The translations under genes were made by a program, and so were the position numbers. Below the pieces are notes generated by a model. The model was not told where the DNA came from. It was given only the letters and a program-made list of their open reading frames with translations, and made no database searches. From Gordonibacter urolithinfaciens (GTDB taxonomy: Bacteria > Actinomycetota > Coriobacteriia > Coriobacteriales > Eggerthellaceae), in contig NZ_LT900217.1 of the NCBI RefSeq assembly GCF_900199375.1, forward strand, positions 3,224,001 to 3,288,000: DNA of 64,000 nt, read 5' to 3'. This document shows positions 47,369-56,275 of the stretch, in pieces. How positions within the stretch are numbered: position 1 is the stretch's first letter; every line of letters begins with the position of its first letter.

Positions 47369-47812
47369 ATGACGTTCGCAACGAAATCACCGTGGGTCAT
47401 CCACTACGACGGCTCGAGCTGCAACGGCTGCGACATCGAGGTGCTGGCGGCGCTGTGCCCCGGCTACGACGTGGAGCGCTTCGGCATCATCAACACGGGC
47501 AACCCCAAGCACGCCGACATCTTCCTGGTCACCGGCAGCGTGAACGAGCGCAACATCAAGGTGGTGCAGGAGATCTACAACCAGATGGTCGAGCCCAAGG
47601 TCGTCATCGCGTGCGGCATCTGCGCGTGCTCGGCCGGCATCTTCCACGACTGCTACAACGTGATAGGCGGCGTGGACCAGGCCATACCCGTTGACGTGTA
47701 CGCGCCCGGCTGCGCCGTGCGCCCCGAGGCCATCATCGACGCGGTCGTGCAGGGCCTTGGCATACTGGAAGAGAAATCGAAGGCCCTGCAGGCTCAGAAG
47801 AAGGGAGCGTGA
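47369..47812 (+). CDS. echC: Ech hydrogenase small subunit C (NuoB-like)
   Basis: The 147-residue electron-transfer subunit that holds the proximal [4Fe-4S] cluster. Cysteines for it are in SSCNGCDIEVLA (C18, C21), CGICACSAG (82-90) and YAPGCAVRPE (C115), the NuoB/EchC pattern. Unlike soluble [NiFe] small subunits it has no signal peptide and no further cluster domain. It passes electrons from EchF to the NiFe site of EchE. It begins 15 bases after echB with AAGGAGG, and ends 1 base before echD. Confidence 0.94.
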   Translation: MTFATKSPWVIHYDGSSCNGCDIEVLAALCPGYDVERFGIINTGNPKHADIFLVTGSVNERNIKVVQEIYNQMVEPKVVIACGICACSAGIFHDCYNVIGGVDQAIPVDVYAPGCAVRPEAIIDAVVQGLGILEEKSKALQAQKKGA

Positions 47813-47813
47813 C

Positions 47814-48443
47814 ATGGCGCTTGAGACGACGTTCGTCCCGCTGACCGTCGAGGAGCTGCCGGCACTGGCGGCCGCCAAGAAGGACGGCGGCTGGCGGTTC
47901 GTGCAGCTGCTCGCCGTGAACACCGAGGACGGCATCGACCTGGTCTACTCGTTCATGAAGGACAACCTGCTGGAGAACCACGAGATCAAGGGCGTCCAGA
48001 AGGGCACGACGGTGCCCAGCATCACCGACCGGTTCCTCGAGGCGTTCGTGTTCGAGAACGAGACGCACGACCTGTTCGGCGTGGACGTGCAGGGCATCGC
48101 CATCGACTTCGGCGGCAACTTCTACGCGCTGGCGCAGAAAGAGCCCATGACCATCATATCGCCGGAGCAGAAGGCCGCGCGCGAGAAGGCCAAGAAGGTG
48201 GCCGCCGCCAAGGCTGCGAAGGAGAAGGCCGCCAAGGCGGCCGCGGCGAACGCCGCCTACGTGGAGACGCACCCCGACGCCGCCCCCGCCCCCGGCGAGC
48301 GCGGCTACATCGCGCCGCCCGAGGACGACGATCTGGAGACGAAGCTGGCCGGCATGGACCCCGAGAAGGTCGCCCGCGTGCGCGCGGCCATCGCCGCGAA
48401 GGCCAAGAAGGCGGCCGCCGAGGCCGGGAAGGAAGGTGAGTAG
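47814..48443 (+). CDS. echD: Ech hydrogenase subunit D (NuoC-like) with long charged tail
   Basis: A soluble 209-residue subunit related to the 30-kDa complex I subunit. The core (about 1-115) has SITDRFLEAFVFENETHDLF, which matches the NuoC E-R/N-E-x-x-D-L-F-G motif. After about residue 120 comes an unusual tail of some 90 residues: a Lys/Ala-rich helix (REKAKKVAAAKAAKEKAAKA), an Asp/Pro linker (GYIAPPEDDDLETKLAGMD) and a second Lys/Ala helix (RVRAAIAAKAKKAAAEAG). Family members usually end near the core. It lies 1 base from both neighbours. Confidence 0.88.
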   Translation: MALETTFVPLTVEELPALAAAKKDGGWRFVQLLAVNTEDGIDLVYSFMKDNLLENHEIKGVQKGTTVPSITDRFLEAFVFENETHDLFGVDVQGIAIDFGGNFYALAQKEPMTIISPEQKAAREKAKKVAAAKAAKEKAAKAAAANAAYVETHPDAAPAPGERGYIAPPEDDDLETKLAGMDPEKVARVRAAIAAKAKKAAAEAGKEGE

Positions 48444-48444
48444 C

Positions 48445-49533
48445 ATGGGGAAGGCGACCGTCATCCCGTTCGGCCCGCAGCACCCGGTGCTGCCCGAGCC
48501 CCTGCACCTCGACCTGGTGGTGGAGGACGAGACCGTCATCGAGGCCGTGCCGCAGATCGGCTTCATCCACCGCGGGCTCGAGAAGCTCGTCGAGACGCGC
48601 GACTACAACCAGTTCATCTACGTGGCCGAGCGCATCTGCGGCATCTGCGCCTTCGGCCACTCCATGGGCTACGCCGAGACGGTGGAGAAGCTCATGGGCG
48701 TGGAGATCCCCGAGCGCGCCGAGTACCTGCGCGTCATCTGGCACGAGCTGTCCCGTGTCCACTCCCACGTGCTGTGGATGGGCCTGGCCGCCGACGCGTT
48801 CGGCTACGAGAGCCTGTTCATGCACTGCTGGCGCCTGCGCGAGCGGGTGCTCGACATCTTCGAGAAGACCACCGGCGGGCGCGTCATCTTCTCGGTGGTG
48901 AAGGTGGGCGGCGTCGTGCGCGACATCGACGAGGGCATGCTCGCCGAGATGAAGCGCGTGCTGGACGGCATAAAGGACGACTACCGCCAGCTGTGCAACG
49001 CGTTCCTCAAGGACACCTCGGTCAAGAACCGCACCGTGGGCATCGGCTACATCAGCCCGGAAGACGCGTTCTCCCTGAGCATGGTGGGCCCCTTCGCCCG
49101 CGCGTCCAACGTGAACAACGACGTGCGCTGCCTGGGCAACGGCGGCTACGGCAAGCTCGCCGACTTCCAGCCCGTGCTCGACACCCAGGGCGACTGCTAC
49201 GCCCGCGTGAAGGTGCGCGCGCTGGAGGTGCTGCAGTCCATCGACATCATCGAGGAGATGATCGCGAAGATCCCCGCCGGCGACATCGCGGTGGACGTGA
49301 AGGGCTCGCCCGCGCCGGGGGCCGAGGCGGCCAACCTGGTGGAGCAGCCGCGCGGCGAGTGCTACTACTACGCGCGCGGCAACGGGTCGAAGTACCTGGA
49401 GCGCATGCGCATGCGCACGCCCACGTCGCAGAACCTGGCCGGCATGGCCACGGCGCTGGCCGGATGCGACCTGGCCGACGTCAACATGATCGTGCTGACC
49501 ATCGACCCCTGCATCAGCTGCACGGAAAGGTAG
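48445..49533 (+). CDS. echE: Ech hydrogenase large subunit E ([NiFe] catalytic)
   Basis: The catalytic subunit, of 362 residues, related to NuoD but with the hydrogen-activating NiFe site intact. The N-terminal motif is RICGICAFGH (C65, C68) and the C-terminal one is DPCISCTER with C356 and C359. The protein ends three residues after the last Cys, so there is no tail for a maturation protease to remove. The HPVLPEPLHLDL and FIHRGLEKL blocks match EchE. ATG 48445 follows GGAAGG; GTG 48436 is an alternative. It makes or uses H2 together with ferredoxin. Confidence 0.94.
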   Translation: MGKATVIPFGPQHPVLPEPLHLDLVVEDETVIEAVPQIGFIHRGLEKLVETRDYNQFIYVAERICGICAFGHSMGYAETVEKLMGVEIPERAEYLRVIWHELSRVHSHVLWMGLAADAFGYESLFMHCWRLRERVLDIFEKTTGGRVIFSVVKVGGVVRDIDEGMLAEMKRVLDGIKDDYRQLCNAFLKDTSVKNRTVGIGYISPEDAFSLSMVGPFARASNVNNDVRCLGNGGYGKLADFQPVLDTQGDCYARVKVRALEVLQSIDIIEEMIAKIPAGDIAVDVKGSPAPGAEAANLVEQPRGECYYYARGNGSKYLERMRMRTPTSQNLAGMATALAGCDLADVNMIVLTIDPCISCTER

Positions 49534-49539
49534 GCGGGA

Positions 49540-49908
49540 ATGGGATCGTTCAAACTGGGAAAGATGACGCTGAAGTCGCTGTTCGGCAAGCCGGAGACCA
49601 TCCAGTACCCTGCCGAGCAGAAGACGCCTCCGCCGGGCCTCAAGGGCCACGTGACCAACAACGTGGACGCGTGCATCCTGTGCGGCATCTGCATGAAGCG
49701 CTGCCCCTGCGACGCCATCACGGTGGACAAGCCGGCCCGCACGTGGTCCATCAACCGCTTCCGCTGCGTGCAGTGCGGCACGTGCGTGCGCGAGTGCCCG
49801 AAGCAGTGCCTGGCCATGGAGCCCACCTACACGCCTCCCGCCACCGAGAAGCGCTCCGACGTGTTCGAGGTGCCCGAGCACGCGAAGGCGGCTGCGGGGC
49901 AGTCTTAA
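49540..49908 (+). CDS. echF: Ech hydrogenase ferredoxin-like subunit F (NuoI-like)
   Basis: The 122-residue electron-entry subunit with two [4Fe-4S] sites: CILCGICMKRCP (45-56) and CVQCGTCVRECP (75-86), each C-x2-C-x2-C-x3-CP. Its N-terminus (FKLGKMTLKSLFGKPETIQY) is the usual membrane-side anchor. It would accept electrons from reduced ferredoxin and pass them to EchC. It is the last gene of the operon; 180 bases and a hairpin separate it from pgsA. Confidence 0.94.
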   Translation: MGSFKLGKMTLKSLFGKPETIQYPAEQKTPPPGLKGHVTNNVDACILCGICMKRCPCDAITVDKPARTWSINRFRCVQCGTCVRECPKQCLAMEPTYTPPATEKRSDVFEVPEHAKAAAGQS

Positions 49909-49981
49909 AAAACTGCGAAGGATGCGTGGGCGCGCCGGCGGGCGCGTGCAAAACTGCTAGAATAAACGCCGATAGGCAAGG

Positions 49982-50002
49982 GACCGGGCTTCGAGCCCGG
50001 TC
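49982..50002 (+). terminator. Terminator after the ech operon
   Basis: GACCGGGC-TTCGA-GCCCGGTC followed by TTTGCG is a compact hairpin between echF and pgsA. A TAGAAT box lies just before it, so a promoter for pgsA may overlap this gap. Confidence 0.75.
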
Positions 50003-50089
50003 TTTGCGTGGGGAGGCTGCTGCGACCTCTTGGCCGGCGGCACCGCGCAGGGCGGACGGCCCATTGGCAGGCGGCGGGAGAAGAGGACG

Positions 50090-50767
50090 ATGGCAGGCAA
50101 AGAAGCGCGTGAGACCGGAGGTCGGAAGGGCAGGGAAGAGGCGAGCGACCGCATCTTCACCGTGCCGAACATAATATCGCTCATCCGGCTGTGCCTCGTG
50201 CCCATATTCCTCGTGCTGCTGTTCAACGGCTACGACCTTATGGCCACGTTCCTGTTCGCGCTGGCCGCGGGCACGGATTGGGTCGACGGGCAGATCGCCC
50301 GGCGCACGCACGCCGTGTCGAGGCTCGGGCAGCTTCTGGACCCGGCCGTCGACCGCATCCTCATGATAGCGGGCGTGGCCGGCCTGTTCCTGGTGGGACG
50401 GCTGCCGTTGTGGATCATCCTCGTGGTGCTGATACGCGACCTGGCCCTGCTCGTGGGCGGCGCGGTGCTGCTCAAGCGCTACCGCGTTCGCGTGGCGGTG
50501 GTCTACGCGGGCAAGGTGGCCACCACGCTCCTGTTCGTGGGCTTCGCCGGCCTGCTGCTGAACTGGCCGCTGCTAAACGGCCTCGGCGTGGTGGACGCCG
50601 CCTGGCTGCCGGGCCTCGCGGCGGGCCCGTACTCGTGGGGCATCTGGTTCGTGTACGCGGGGCTCGTGCTCGCGCTCCTCACCACGGTCTACTACGCCCT
50701 TTCCGCGCTCGCGAAGGTGCGCGCCGCCAAGCGCGAAGCCGCATCCGCCCAGCCGGAGCGACGGTAG
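50090..50767 (+). CDS. pgsA: CDP-diacylglycerol-glycerol-3-phosphate phosphatidyltransferase
   Basis: Makes phosphatidylglycerol phosphate from CDP-diacylglycerol in the membrane. The 225-residue protein has the complete CDP-alcohol phosphotransferase motif: D63, D66-G67, A70-R71, G80, D84 and D88, in GTDWVDGQIARRTHAV to QLLDPAVD. Several hydrophobic segments follow. ATG 50090 follows GGGAGAAGAGG; an extended form from 50030 is open but Arg-rich. It opens a co-directional run with the VanW-like gene, 3 bases away. The class motif is firm; substrate glycerol phosphate is the common assignment. Confidence 0.88.
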   Translation: MAGKEARETGGRKGREEASDRIFTVPNIISLIRLCLVPIFLVLLFNGYDLMATFLFALAAGTDWVDGQIARRTHAVSRLGQLLDPAVDRILMIAGVAGLFLVGRLPLWIILVVLIRDLALLVGGAVLLKRYRVRVAVVYAGKVATTLLFVGFAGLLLNWPLLNGLGVVDAAWLPGLAAGPYSWGIWFVYAGLVLALLTTVYYALSALAKVRAAKREAASAQPERR

Positions 50768-50770
50768 CCG

Positions 50771-53122
50771 ATGGCGGGAAGGACGCCGGGCACGGGCGGC
50801 GCGCCGAGGCGCCAGCGCACGGATCCGCAGCCGGCCTCGCGGCAGGGCCCTTTGCGTCCCGCGTCCCGCGCCGCAAAGGGCCCTGCCGCCGGAGCCGGGC
50901 GCGCTTCTTCGCCCGCATCGCCCAAGGCGGGAAGGCCCTCTGCCCGCGCATCCCATGCCGCGGCGACCCGCAAGGGCGGCGCATCCCCTGCGCGCGGGCA
51001 GGCTTCCCCCTCTTACAACGCCCCCTTGCTCTGGACGAAGGGCGCCCCGGGCAAGCCGCCTGCAGGAGGCCCCGTCCGCCGCGCGCTCGGATTCACGGGG
51101 CGGGCGCTGTTGTCCGTGCTCGCGCTCGCCGGGCGCGGGGCAAGCTGGGCCGCGCGCTCCCTCGGCTCGCTGGTGCGTCGCAGCCGCGTGGCGCTGGCCG
51201 TGACGGTGCTGGCAGCGGCGCTCGTGGCAGGCGGCGCGGTTGACTTTGGGCTGAACTGGGGAAAGGCCTACGCCGGCGTGAGCATCGGGGAGGTGGACGT
51301 GTCCGGCAAGGATGCCGAGGAGATGCGCGCGCTGGTGGAGCAGGCCTACGCCGCGCGCCTCGCGGCGGGCTCCGCCACCGTCTTCGCGAGCGACGACGCC
51401 GCAGCGCGGGTCGCCGACGCGGCGGCCCAGGCCGAGGACGAGGCCCTGGCCGAACAGCGCTCCGTGGAGGAGGCGCGGGCGGCCAAGCAGCTGTGGACGG
51501 CCGACGCAACCGCGCTCGGAGCCGTGCTGCCCGCCGAGCAGCTGGTGGAGGAGGCGCTCGCGGTGGGGCGCGAGGAGGGCGGGCTGGGCGCGCGCCTCGC
51601 GGCGCTCTTCGGCGGATGGACCGTCGAGGTGCGGGCCGACTACGATGCGGGCGCGCTGGAGGAGCTGGCCGCCGACATAGACGCGACCATCGGCAGCCCG
51701 CGCGTGGACTTCGGTTTGGCCGTGGACGCGGGGCAGGCGCGCGTCACGGAGGGGCACGACGGCTCCATGGTCGACCGCGCGGCGTTCGCCCGCGAGCTCG
51801 ACCGGGCCTACCTTACGAGCCCGGACGGCAGGGGCTCCTTCGTGGCGCGCGCGGAATACGCGCCCCTGCGCATCGACCGCAACGAGGCCCAGGCGGCCTG
51901 CGATGCCGTTAACGCCGCCATCGCCGACGGCGCGCGCTTCACCTGGGCGGGCACCTCTTGGGAGGCGACTGCTGCCGACCTGGGAGAATGGGTGGTCGCC
52001 ACGCCTGTTGAGCACGACGGCGGCTGGGTTCTCGCACCGTCGCTGGACGAGGCGAAGGCGAAGCCCGCCATCCTCGCCCACGTGCAGCAGACGCGCACGG
52101 GCGACCCCGTGCACGTGACGTTCGAGCGCGCAGACGACGAGGTGCGCGTGCGCACGGACGGCGCGGGCGAGGTGCCGCTCGCGGCCGAGACGGCGCGGGC
52201 GCTCGACGCGGCGCTGTTCGGGGCCGGCGACGGCGCGGGGGGCGACGGCGGCTCCGCGAGCGCGCACCGGCCCGGCCCCGGGCAGCCCGTCGAGGTGGCG
52301 GTGGGCAGCGGCACCGCCCCCGAGACGTCCACGTTCGACGAGGCCGTCTCGCTCGGGCTCGTGGCCGAGATATCCTCGTACACGACCGAGTTCACGAGCG
52401 GCGCGGGCACCGAGAACCGCAACCACAACATCCGCCTCGTATCCGACCTGCTGAACAACTCCGTGGCCCCGGCAGGCGGCACCTGGTCGTTCAACGGCAC
52501 GTCGGGCGAGTGCAACGCCGAGCGCGGCTTCCTGGGCGCAGGCGCCATCATCGACGGGGAGTACGACGACGCCGTGGGCGGCGGCATCTGCCAGGTGGCC
52601 ACCACCGTGTTCAACGCGGTGTACGACGCCGGCTACCCCGTTCCCACGCGCCACAACCACTCGCTCTACATCGCCAGCTACCCCGCCGGCCGCGACGCGG
52701 CGGTCAGCTGGGACGAGCTCGACCTCGTGTGGAAGAACGACGGCGCTTCCGATGTTTTGATGCGCACCAGCTACACCGACACGTCCGTAACCGTTACACT
52801 GTACGGAGTCGATCCGGGCTACCACGTGAGCACCGACGTGGGGGAGTGGACCGAGGGGGAGAAGCACAAGACCAAGACCGAGCGCGACGACTCCATGGCG
52901 CCGGGCACGAGCTACGTCAAGACCGCGGGCACCGATGGCAGGAAGATCACGGTGATCCGCACGGTGACTTCCTCCGACGGAAGCATCCTGCACGAGGACC
53001 CGTTCTACTCGACGTACGATCCCATCACCGAGGTCGTGGTCGCGGGCCCCGAGACCCAGGAGAAGACGGACGGCGCGGCCGCCGGGGACGACGCCGCGAA
53101 GAAGCAGAACGAGGAAAGGTGA
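50771..53122 (+). CDS. VanW-family cell-envelope protein with YoaR-like N-terminal domains
   Basis: A 783-residue single-pass membrane protein. About 130 Pro/Ala/Arg-rich residues (many KGPAAGAG-like) precede one membrane helix (RVALAVTVLAAALVAGGAVDF, about 138-158). Outside are two putative peptidoglycan-binding repeat domains (about 165-420) and the VanW domain with SYTTEFTSGAGTENRNHNI, WSFNGTSGE, GGGICQVATTVFNAVYDAG and RHNHSLYIASYPAGRD (about 510-620). A C-terminal G5-like strand region follows. VanW's role in glycopeptide-resistance clusters and elsewhere is unknown. No vanS/vanR or ligase genes lie near. It abuts pgsA and paaK1. Confidence 0.88.
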   Translation: MAGRTPGTGGAPRRQRTDPQPASRQGPLRPASRAAKGPAAGAGRASSPASPKAGRPSARASHAAATRKGGASPARGQASPSYNAPLLWTKGAPGKPPAGGPVRRALGFTGRALLSVLALAGRGASWAARSLGSLVRRSRVALAVTVLAAALVAGGAVDFGLNWGKAYAGVSIGEVDVSGKDAEEMRALVEQAYAARLAAGSATVFASDDAAARVADAAAQAEDEALAEQRSVEEARAAKQLWTADATALGAVLPAEQLVEEALAVGREEGGLGARLAALFGGWTVEVRADYDAGALEELAADIDATIGSPRVDFGLAVDAGQARVTEGHDGSMVDRAAFARELDRAYLTSPDGRGSFVARAEYAPLRIDRNEAQAACDAVNAAIADGARFTWAGTSWEATAADLGEWVVATPVEHDGGWVLAPSLDEAKAKPAILAHVQQTRTGDPVHVTFERADDEVRVRTDGAGEVPLAAETARALDAALFGAGDGAGGDGGSASAHRPGPGQPVEVAVGSGTAPETSTFDEAVSLGLVAEISSYTTEFTSGAGTENRNHNIRLVSDLLNNSVAPAGGTWSFNGTSGECNAERGFLGAGAIIDGEYDDAVGGGICQVATTVFNAVYDAGYPVPTRHNHSLYIASYPAGRDAAVSWDELDLVWKNDGASDVLMRTSYTDTSVTVTLYGVDPGYHVSTDVGEWTEGEKHKTKTERDDSMAPGTSYVKTAGTDGRKITVIRTVTSSDGSILHEDPFYSTYDPITEVVVAGPETQEKTDGAAAGDDAAKKQNEER

Positions 53123-53129
53123 CCGACCC

Positions 53130-54434
53130 GTGTACTACCAGCCAGACATCGAAACCATGCCGCGCGAGCAGCTGCGCGAGCTCCAGCTCGAGCGCATGAA
53201 GCAAAGCGTCCGCCACGCCTACGACAACGTGGCGTTCTACCAGCAGTCCTTCAATGAGGCGGGCGTCGTCCCCGACGACCTCCAGACCCTCGAGGACTTG
53301 GAGCGCCTCCCGTTCGTCGTGAAGCAGGACATGCGCGACGCCTACCCGTTCGGGCTGTTCGCCGTGCCGCAGAAGGACGTGGCGCGCATCCACGCCTCCT
53401 CCGGCACGACGGGCCAGGCCACGGTGGTGGGCCACACGGCGTCGGACCTCAAGAACTGGGGCGACTGCTTCGCCCGCGGCATCGCCATGGTGGGCGGCGA
53501 CGAGAACTCCACCATCCAGGTATCCTACGGCTACGGCCTGTTCACGGGCGGTCTGGGCGCGCACGCCGGCGGCGAGGCCATGGGCTGCTCGGTCATCCCC
53601 ACGTCGTCGGGCAACACGCGCCGGCAGGTGCAGATGATGAAGGACTGCGGCACGGACATCCTGGCCTGCACGCCCTCGTACGCGCTCCTCATCGCGGACA
53701 CCGCCATCGAGATGGGCTACGACCCGGCCACCGAGTTCAAGATCTCGGGCGGCATCTTCGGCGCCGAGCCGGCGTCGGACAACATGCGCGAGGAGATAGC
53801 CTCCAAGCTGGGCATCCAGTACTGCGACGTGTACGGCTTGTCCGAGATCATGGGCCCGGGCGTGGCCATGGAGTGCGCGGAACGCGCCGGCCTGCACGTG
53901 GCCGAGGACCACTTCTACTGCGAGATCCTGAACCCCGAGACGCTCAAGCCCGTGCCCGACGGCGAGTGGGGCGAGCTCGTCATCACCACGCTCACCCGCG
54001 AGTGCTGCCCGCTCGTGCGCTACCGCACGCGCGACGTCACGCGCATCATCTCCGAGCCGTGCGCATGCGGGCGCACGCACCGCAAGATCGACCAGCTGCG
54101 CGGCCGCACCGACGACATGCTCATCATCCGCGGCGTGAACGTGTTCCCCTCGCAGATCGAGCAGGTCATCACCGGCTTCCCGGAGATCGCCACGCACTAT
54201 CAGATCATCCTCACCACGCGCGGCCCGCTCGATCACGTGGAGCTGCAGGTGGAGACGGTGCCCGACTTCCCGATCGACGAGGTGCGCAAGATCGAGGACC
54301 TGAAGCGTCGCCTGGGCGCGGAGCTGAAGAGCAACCTGCAGGTGTCGGTGGAGGTCAAGATCGTCGAGCCGAAGACCATTGCCCGCAGCGAGGGCAAAGC
54401 GAAGCGCGTCATCGACCAGAGGGAAGGGAAGTAA
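53130..54434 (+). CDS. paaK: Phenylacetate-CoA ligase (arylacetate-CoA ligase) 1
   Basis: An AMP-forming acyl-adenylate enzyme of 434 residues that makes aryl-acetyl-CoA from the acid, ATP and CoA. It has the ATP-binding ASSGTTGQATVVGHT (about 88-102), YGYGLFTGG, VYGLSEIMGPG and the hinge YRTRDVTR, then GRTDDMLIIRGVNVFP with the catalytic-hinge region, all PaaK blocks. The C-terminal domain ends KTIARSEGKAKRVID with the active Lys. GTG 53130 lies 7 bases after the VanW stop with GAAAGGTGACC before it, and an ACT protein follows. A second copy lies at 60.3 kb. Confidence 0.9.
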   Translation: MYYQPDIETMPREQLRELQLERMKQSVRHAYDNVAFYQQSFNEAGVVPDDLQTLEDLERLPFVVKQDMRDAYPFGLFAVPQKDVARIHASSGTTGQATVVGHTASDLKNWGDCFARGIAMVGGDENSTIQVSYGYGLFTGGLGAHAGGEAMGCSVIPTSSGNTRRQVQMMKDCGTDILACTPSYALLIADTAIEMGYDPATEFKISGGIFGAEPASDNMREEIASKLGIQYCDVYGLSEIMGPGVAMECAERAGLHVAEDHFYCEILNPETLKPVPDGEWGELVITTLTRECCPLVRYRTRDVTRIISEPCACGRTHRKIDQLRGRTDDMLIIRGVNVFPSQIEQVITGFPEIATHYQIILTTRGPLDHVELQVETVPDFPIDEVRKIEDLKRRLGAELKSNLQVSVEVKIVEPKTIARSEGKAKRVIDQREGK

Positions 54435-54437
54435 GCC

Positions 54438-54866
54438 ATGATCGACCAGCTGACCGTGTTCCTGGAGAACGAGAAGGGGCGCCTGGCCGCCGCCTGCCAG
54501 ACCCTCGCCGACGCGGGCATCAACCTGCATGCGCTGAACCTGGCCGACACGGCCGACTTCGGCGTCGTGCGCCTGCTGTGCGACACGCCCGAGGCGGCGT
54601 CCGGCGCGCTCAAGGCCGCCGGCTACCGTGCGGCCGTGACCCCCGTGCTGGGCGTGCGCGTGCCCAACGTGCCGGGCGGCCTGGCCAAGCTGCTTTCCTT
54701 CATGGACGAGCAGGAAGCCAACATAGAGTACGGCTATTGTTTTTCCGTGAACGAGAACGTTGCCATTGACGTGCTCAAGGTGGACGGCGATAGTGGGATC
54801 GAGGAGAAGCTGAAAGCTGCCGGTTTCGAGCCGGTACGACCCGAAGACATCTATGACCTGGACTAA
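54438..54866 (+). CDS. Tandem ACT-domain protein 1
   Basis: A 142-residue protein of two ACT domains (about 1-70 and 72-140), which bind amino acids and regulate enzymes. The first reads LTVFLENEKGRLAAACQTLA and INLHALNLADTADFGVVRLL, the second VRVPNVPGGLAKLLSFMDEQ and IEYGYCFSV. It lies 3 bases after paaK1 and overlaps dacF by 14 bases. A sensor of aromatic amino acids for the ligase is a reasonable guess, repeated in the second PaaK-ACT pair. Confidence 0.82.
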   Translation: MIDQLTVFLENEKGRLAAACQTLADAGINLHALNLADTADFGVVRLLCDTPEAASGALKAAGYRAAVTPVLGVRVPNVPGGLAKLLSFMDEQEANIEYGYCFSVNENVAIDVLKVDGDSGIEEKLKAAGFEPVRPEDIYDLD

Positions 54867-56247
54867 CACGATAAAGCAGACCGTGAAGGCACGGCGCGCG
54901 GGCCTGGTGGCTTGCGCGCTCGCCTTCACGCTTGCCTGGGGCGTTGCCGCGCCCGCACCGGCGCTCGCCGATGTGCGCAAGGCCGACGTCGTCTACGGCC
55001 AGACGGTGGAGGCGCGCGACCTGTCGGTGGCGCAGTGCCCGAACATCGACGCGGAGTACGCGCTGGTCATGGACGCGGACGGCACCGTCTACTTCGAGCG
55101 CAACGCCACCAGCCCCACGCAGATCGCCTCCATCACGAAGGTCATGACGGCCATCGTGGCGCTGGATGCCGTGGCTTCCGGCGCCGTGTCGCTCGATTCG
55201 ACCGTTACCGTCTCGGCGGCCGCCGCGGCGGTGGGCGAATCGTCGGCAGGGTTGCAGGAGGGCGACGCCATGCCGCTCGAGGTGGCGCTCAAGGCGCTGC
55301 TCGTGCCGTCGGGCAACGACGCCGCCGTGGCCATCGCCGAGACGATCGGCGGCAGCGAGGACGCGTTCGTGGCCTCCATGAACGCGAAGGCGGCGGAACT
55401 CGGCTGCACCGACACCGTGTTCGAGAACCCGCACGGCTTGGACGACGGCGAGTTCGCCGGCGACCAGCACAGCTGCGCCGCCGACGTGGCGAAGATGGCC
55501 CGGTACGCCATGAGGAACGAGACGTTCCGGACCATCGTCGGCGGCGGCGACACGGGCATCGTGGTGGATCGCGCGGACGGCACGAGGGCCACCATCGAGC
55601 TGGAGTCCACCGACGAGCTCATGGACTACTACGACAAGGCCATCGGCATCAAGACCGGCTTCACGGCGCTCGCAGGCCCCTCGTTCGCCGGCGCGGCGAG
55701 CAACGGCGAGCTGGAGCTCTACGCCATCGTCATCCACTCGACGTCCGAGGCGCAGCGCTTCAACGACGCCGAGACGCTGTTCGAGTGGGTCTACGGGCAC
55801 GAGATGGACTATCCGCTGGCCAACAGCGCCCAGACGACCTCCATGACGGCGGGTGGCCAGACGTCCGAAGTGCCCGTGGTGGCCGAGGTGCCGCACACGG
55901 AATGGATCGACAAGACCGTGAAGGCCACGCTCTCCGACCCCGAGGCGTCGGTGCGCATATTCGACCTGAACGGCAACGTGAGCCAGTCGCTCGAGTTCGA
56001 CGAGGTCAAGGGCGACGTGAAGGCCGGCGACAAGGTGGGTACGATCACGTTCAAGCAGCGCAACGCCACCATCGCCACGCTCGACCTCGTGGCCTGCGAG
56101 GACGTGGCGGCGCCCGACGTGTTCCAGGGCATCGGCATCTGGTGGGACCGCCTGTTCAGGGGCCTGTCCGGCCAGCCCCAGGCCGCCTCGGCCGTCACGC
56201 TGAACGAGACGCCGCTCGTCGTAGACAAGACCGCCGTCGCCGGCTAG
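54853..56247 (+). CDS. dacF: D-alanyl-D-alanine carboxypeptidase (PBP5/6 type)
   Basis: Trims the terminal D-Ala from peptidoglycan stem peptides outside the membrane. The 464-residue protein has a signal peptide (basic KARRAG, hydrophobic core and cleavage near ALA-DVRKA, about residue 40). The active-site motifs are S93-x-x-K96 (SITK), S153-G-N and K267-T-G, in proper order. A C-terminal beta-rich domain follows to about 430, with no clear second membrane anchor. It overlaps the ACT gene by 14 bases, an odd partner in a metabolic operon, and precedes the FHA gene. Confidence 0.92.
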   Translation: MTWTNTIKQTVKARRAGLVACALAFTLAWGVAAPAPALADVRKADVVYGQTVEARDLSVAQCPNIDAEYALVMDADGTVYFERNATSPTQIASITKVMTAIVALDAVASGAVSLDSTVTVSAAAAAVGESSAGLQEGDAMPLEVALKALLVPSGNDAAVAIAETIGGSEDAFVASMNAKAAELGCTDTVFENPHGLDDGEFAGDQHSCAADVAKMARYAMRNETFRTIVGGGDTGIVVDRADGTRATIELESTDELMDYYDKAIGIKTGFTALAGPSFAGAASNGELELYAIVIHSTSEAQRFNDAETLFEWVYGHEMDYPLANSAQTTSMTAGGQTSEVPVVAEVPHTEWIDKTVKATLSDPEASVRIFDLNGNVSQSLEFDEVKGDVKAGDKVGTITFKQRNATIATLDLVACEDVAAPDVFQGIGIWWDRLFRGLSGQPQAASAVTLNETPLVVDKTAVAG

Positions 56248-56275
56248 GCGGCGCGCCCGATAGAAGGAGCCGCAC

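Noticed and set aside
48445-49533. Complex I (NuoD) instead of hydrogenase
   Set aside because: Both NiFe-binding C-x2-C motifs are intact, and the six-gene order is that of Ech; a NuoEFG module is absent.
50771-53122. A vancomycin-resistance cluster because of the VanW domain
   Set aside because: No D-Ala-D-Lac ligase, VanH, VanX or VanRS is present; VanW domains are common in Gram-positive genomes outside such clusters.
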